A DNA stretch of 6,045 bases from contig JALULO010000262.1 of the NCBI GenBank assembly GCA_027056215.1, forward strand, positions 1 to 6,045. Direction: 5' to 3'. Both the position numbers and the translations under genes were made by a program. The DNA comes from Campylobacterales bacterium (GTDB lineage Bacteria; Campylobacterota; Campylobacteria; Campylobacterales; QNZT01). Positions 5,410 through 6,045 of the stretch are shown here, piece by piece (position 1 is the first letter of the stretch; every line of letters begins with the position of its first letter). The notes under the pieces are model-generated. The model did no database searches. It was not told where the DNA came from and was given only the letters and a program-made list of their open reading frames with translations.

Positions 5410-6045
5410 TTTTATACCCCCAACCTTTTTGACTCACAATCAAGTCACTACTCGTTTTATCACGGATCTTTTTGATGCACATTCGGATATCGGATTTTGT
5501 GACCATCTTACACTCCCAAACATCTTCCCAAAGTTGACTGGTAGCAACAAATTCCCCGATTCTTGTGATGAGATAATCCCACACTTTTTGTTCTTTTGGG
5601 GTAAATCGTACAGGAGTCTCTCCTTTCATCAGAGTACCTGTTTTTAGGTTGTAACGATATCCTTCATGCAGCTGAACTTCATCATTTGCAGAGTGGAAAT
5701 AGAAAAGTTTTAAAACTTGTTCTATACGATATTTCAACTCTTTGGAGGCAAACGGCTTACGGATATAGTCATTGCAACCCAACTCATATCCGATACTTAG
5801 ATTATCTATATCTGTCAAAGAAGTGATAAATATAACAGGTGTTTCATCTCCAGCTTCTCGGATCATCTTAACAATATCATAACCATTGGTTCCAGGTACG
5901 CGAATATCTAAAAGCAAAAGTTGATAACTATTAAAGTGAATCGCATCAAGTGCTTTGTCACCATTTTCAAAACTTTCTACTTTATATCCTAAGGACTCAA
6001 GATATTCATGAATCGACTCTTTATAATCTATCTCATCTTCAAGAA
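5393..6045 (-). CDS. OmpR-family response regulator (receiver plus winged-helix), 5' end cut by window edge
   Basis: The frame is open from the right edge to TAA at 5395-5393, giving 216 residues. Reading beyond the first internal TTG recovers the receiver start LEDEIDYKES, so only some 6-10 residues are missing. In the visible numbering the acidic pair is E2/D3, the phospho-acceptor is D46 (LLLDIRVPG), the switch Thr is T74 (VIFITS) and the conserved Lys is K96 (RKPF). The D3-D46 and D46-K96 spacings (43 and 50) equal those of OmpR. The C-terminal part (about 125-216) is a Trans_reg_C winged helix with RFTPKEQKVWDYL (146-158), the recognition-helix region KSDIRMCIKKIRD (183-195) and the terminal hairpin SQKGWGYKI (204-212). 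It is the cognate partner of the overlapping kinase and the likely regulator of the tsdA-porin pair downstream. Confidence 0.88.
   Translation of the reverse strand, partial: LEDEIDYKESIHEYLESLGYKVESFENGDKALDAIHFNSYQLLLLDIRVPGTNGYDIVKMIREAGDETPVIFITSLTDIDNLSIGYELGCNDYIRKPFASKELKYRIEQVLKLFYFHSANDEVQLHEGYRYNLKTGTLMKGETPVRFTPKEQKVWDYLITRIGEFVATSQLWEDVWECKMVTKSDIRMCIKKIRDKTSSDLIVSQKGWGYKIDREG

Noticed and set aside
5393..5917. Short response regulator beginning at 5917
   Set aside because: That start is an internal TTG in the conserved LLLLDIRVPG strand; the frame continues upstream to the window edge with a normal receiver N-terminus.

Overview
The window looks like the chromosome of a Campylobacterota (epsilonproteobacterial) organism, probably a Sulfurimonas/Sulfurovum/Arcobacter-type sulfur-metabolising bacterium. 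The reasons are AT-rich DNA, tightly packed genes with short spacers, a TsdA-like diheme cytochrome, an OprP-type porin, and a two-component pair whose kinase goes straight from its second membrane helix to the H-box, an arrangement I associate with this phylum. No rRNA or other phylogenetic marker is present, so this is an inference.

Layout. Left block, + strand (1-1767): the last 15 codons of an unidentified gene, an MFS transporter of the DHA1/YnfM type (52-1197), and a pyridoxamine 5'-phosphate oxidase-like flavin/FMN split-barrel protein (1201-1767). The genes are separated by 3 nt each and probably form one operon. Between the convergent blocks (1768-1872) lie two directly abutting palindromes. 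The second is a long stem with 22-nt arms that may be a terminator, a REP/MITE-like repeat, or both. Right block, - strand (6045 down to 1873): an OmpR-family response regulator missing only its first few residues at the window edge, a histidine kinase overlapping it by 17 nt, a 72-nt gap holding a strong ribosome binding site and an 11-bp-spaced direct repeat, a TsdA-type thiosulfate dehydrogenase/tetrathionate reductase with a lipobox, and a Porin_O_P-family outer-membrane porin. The tsdA stop codon is embedded in the porin ribosome binding site.

How the parts may work together (inference). The two-component system appears to be a local regulator of the tsdA-porin pair. The kinase would sense a periplasmic signal, the regulator would bind the tandem repeat just upstream of tsdA, and the output would be a periplasm-facing cytochrome that interconverts thiosulfate and tetrathionate plus a porin that admits small anions. 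The window holds no dedicated electron partner (TsdB), Sox genes or TtrABC.

The most notable sequence-level observations are the 11-bp tandem repeat before tsdA, the coupled tsdA-porin arrangement under its own two-component system, the twin palindromes at the convergent junction, and an abrupt codon-usage switch inside the flavin-protein gene (all Leu codons CTN before about position 1470, all TTR after about 1515).
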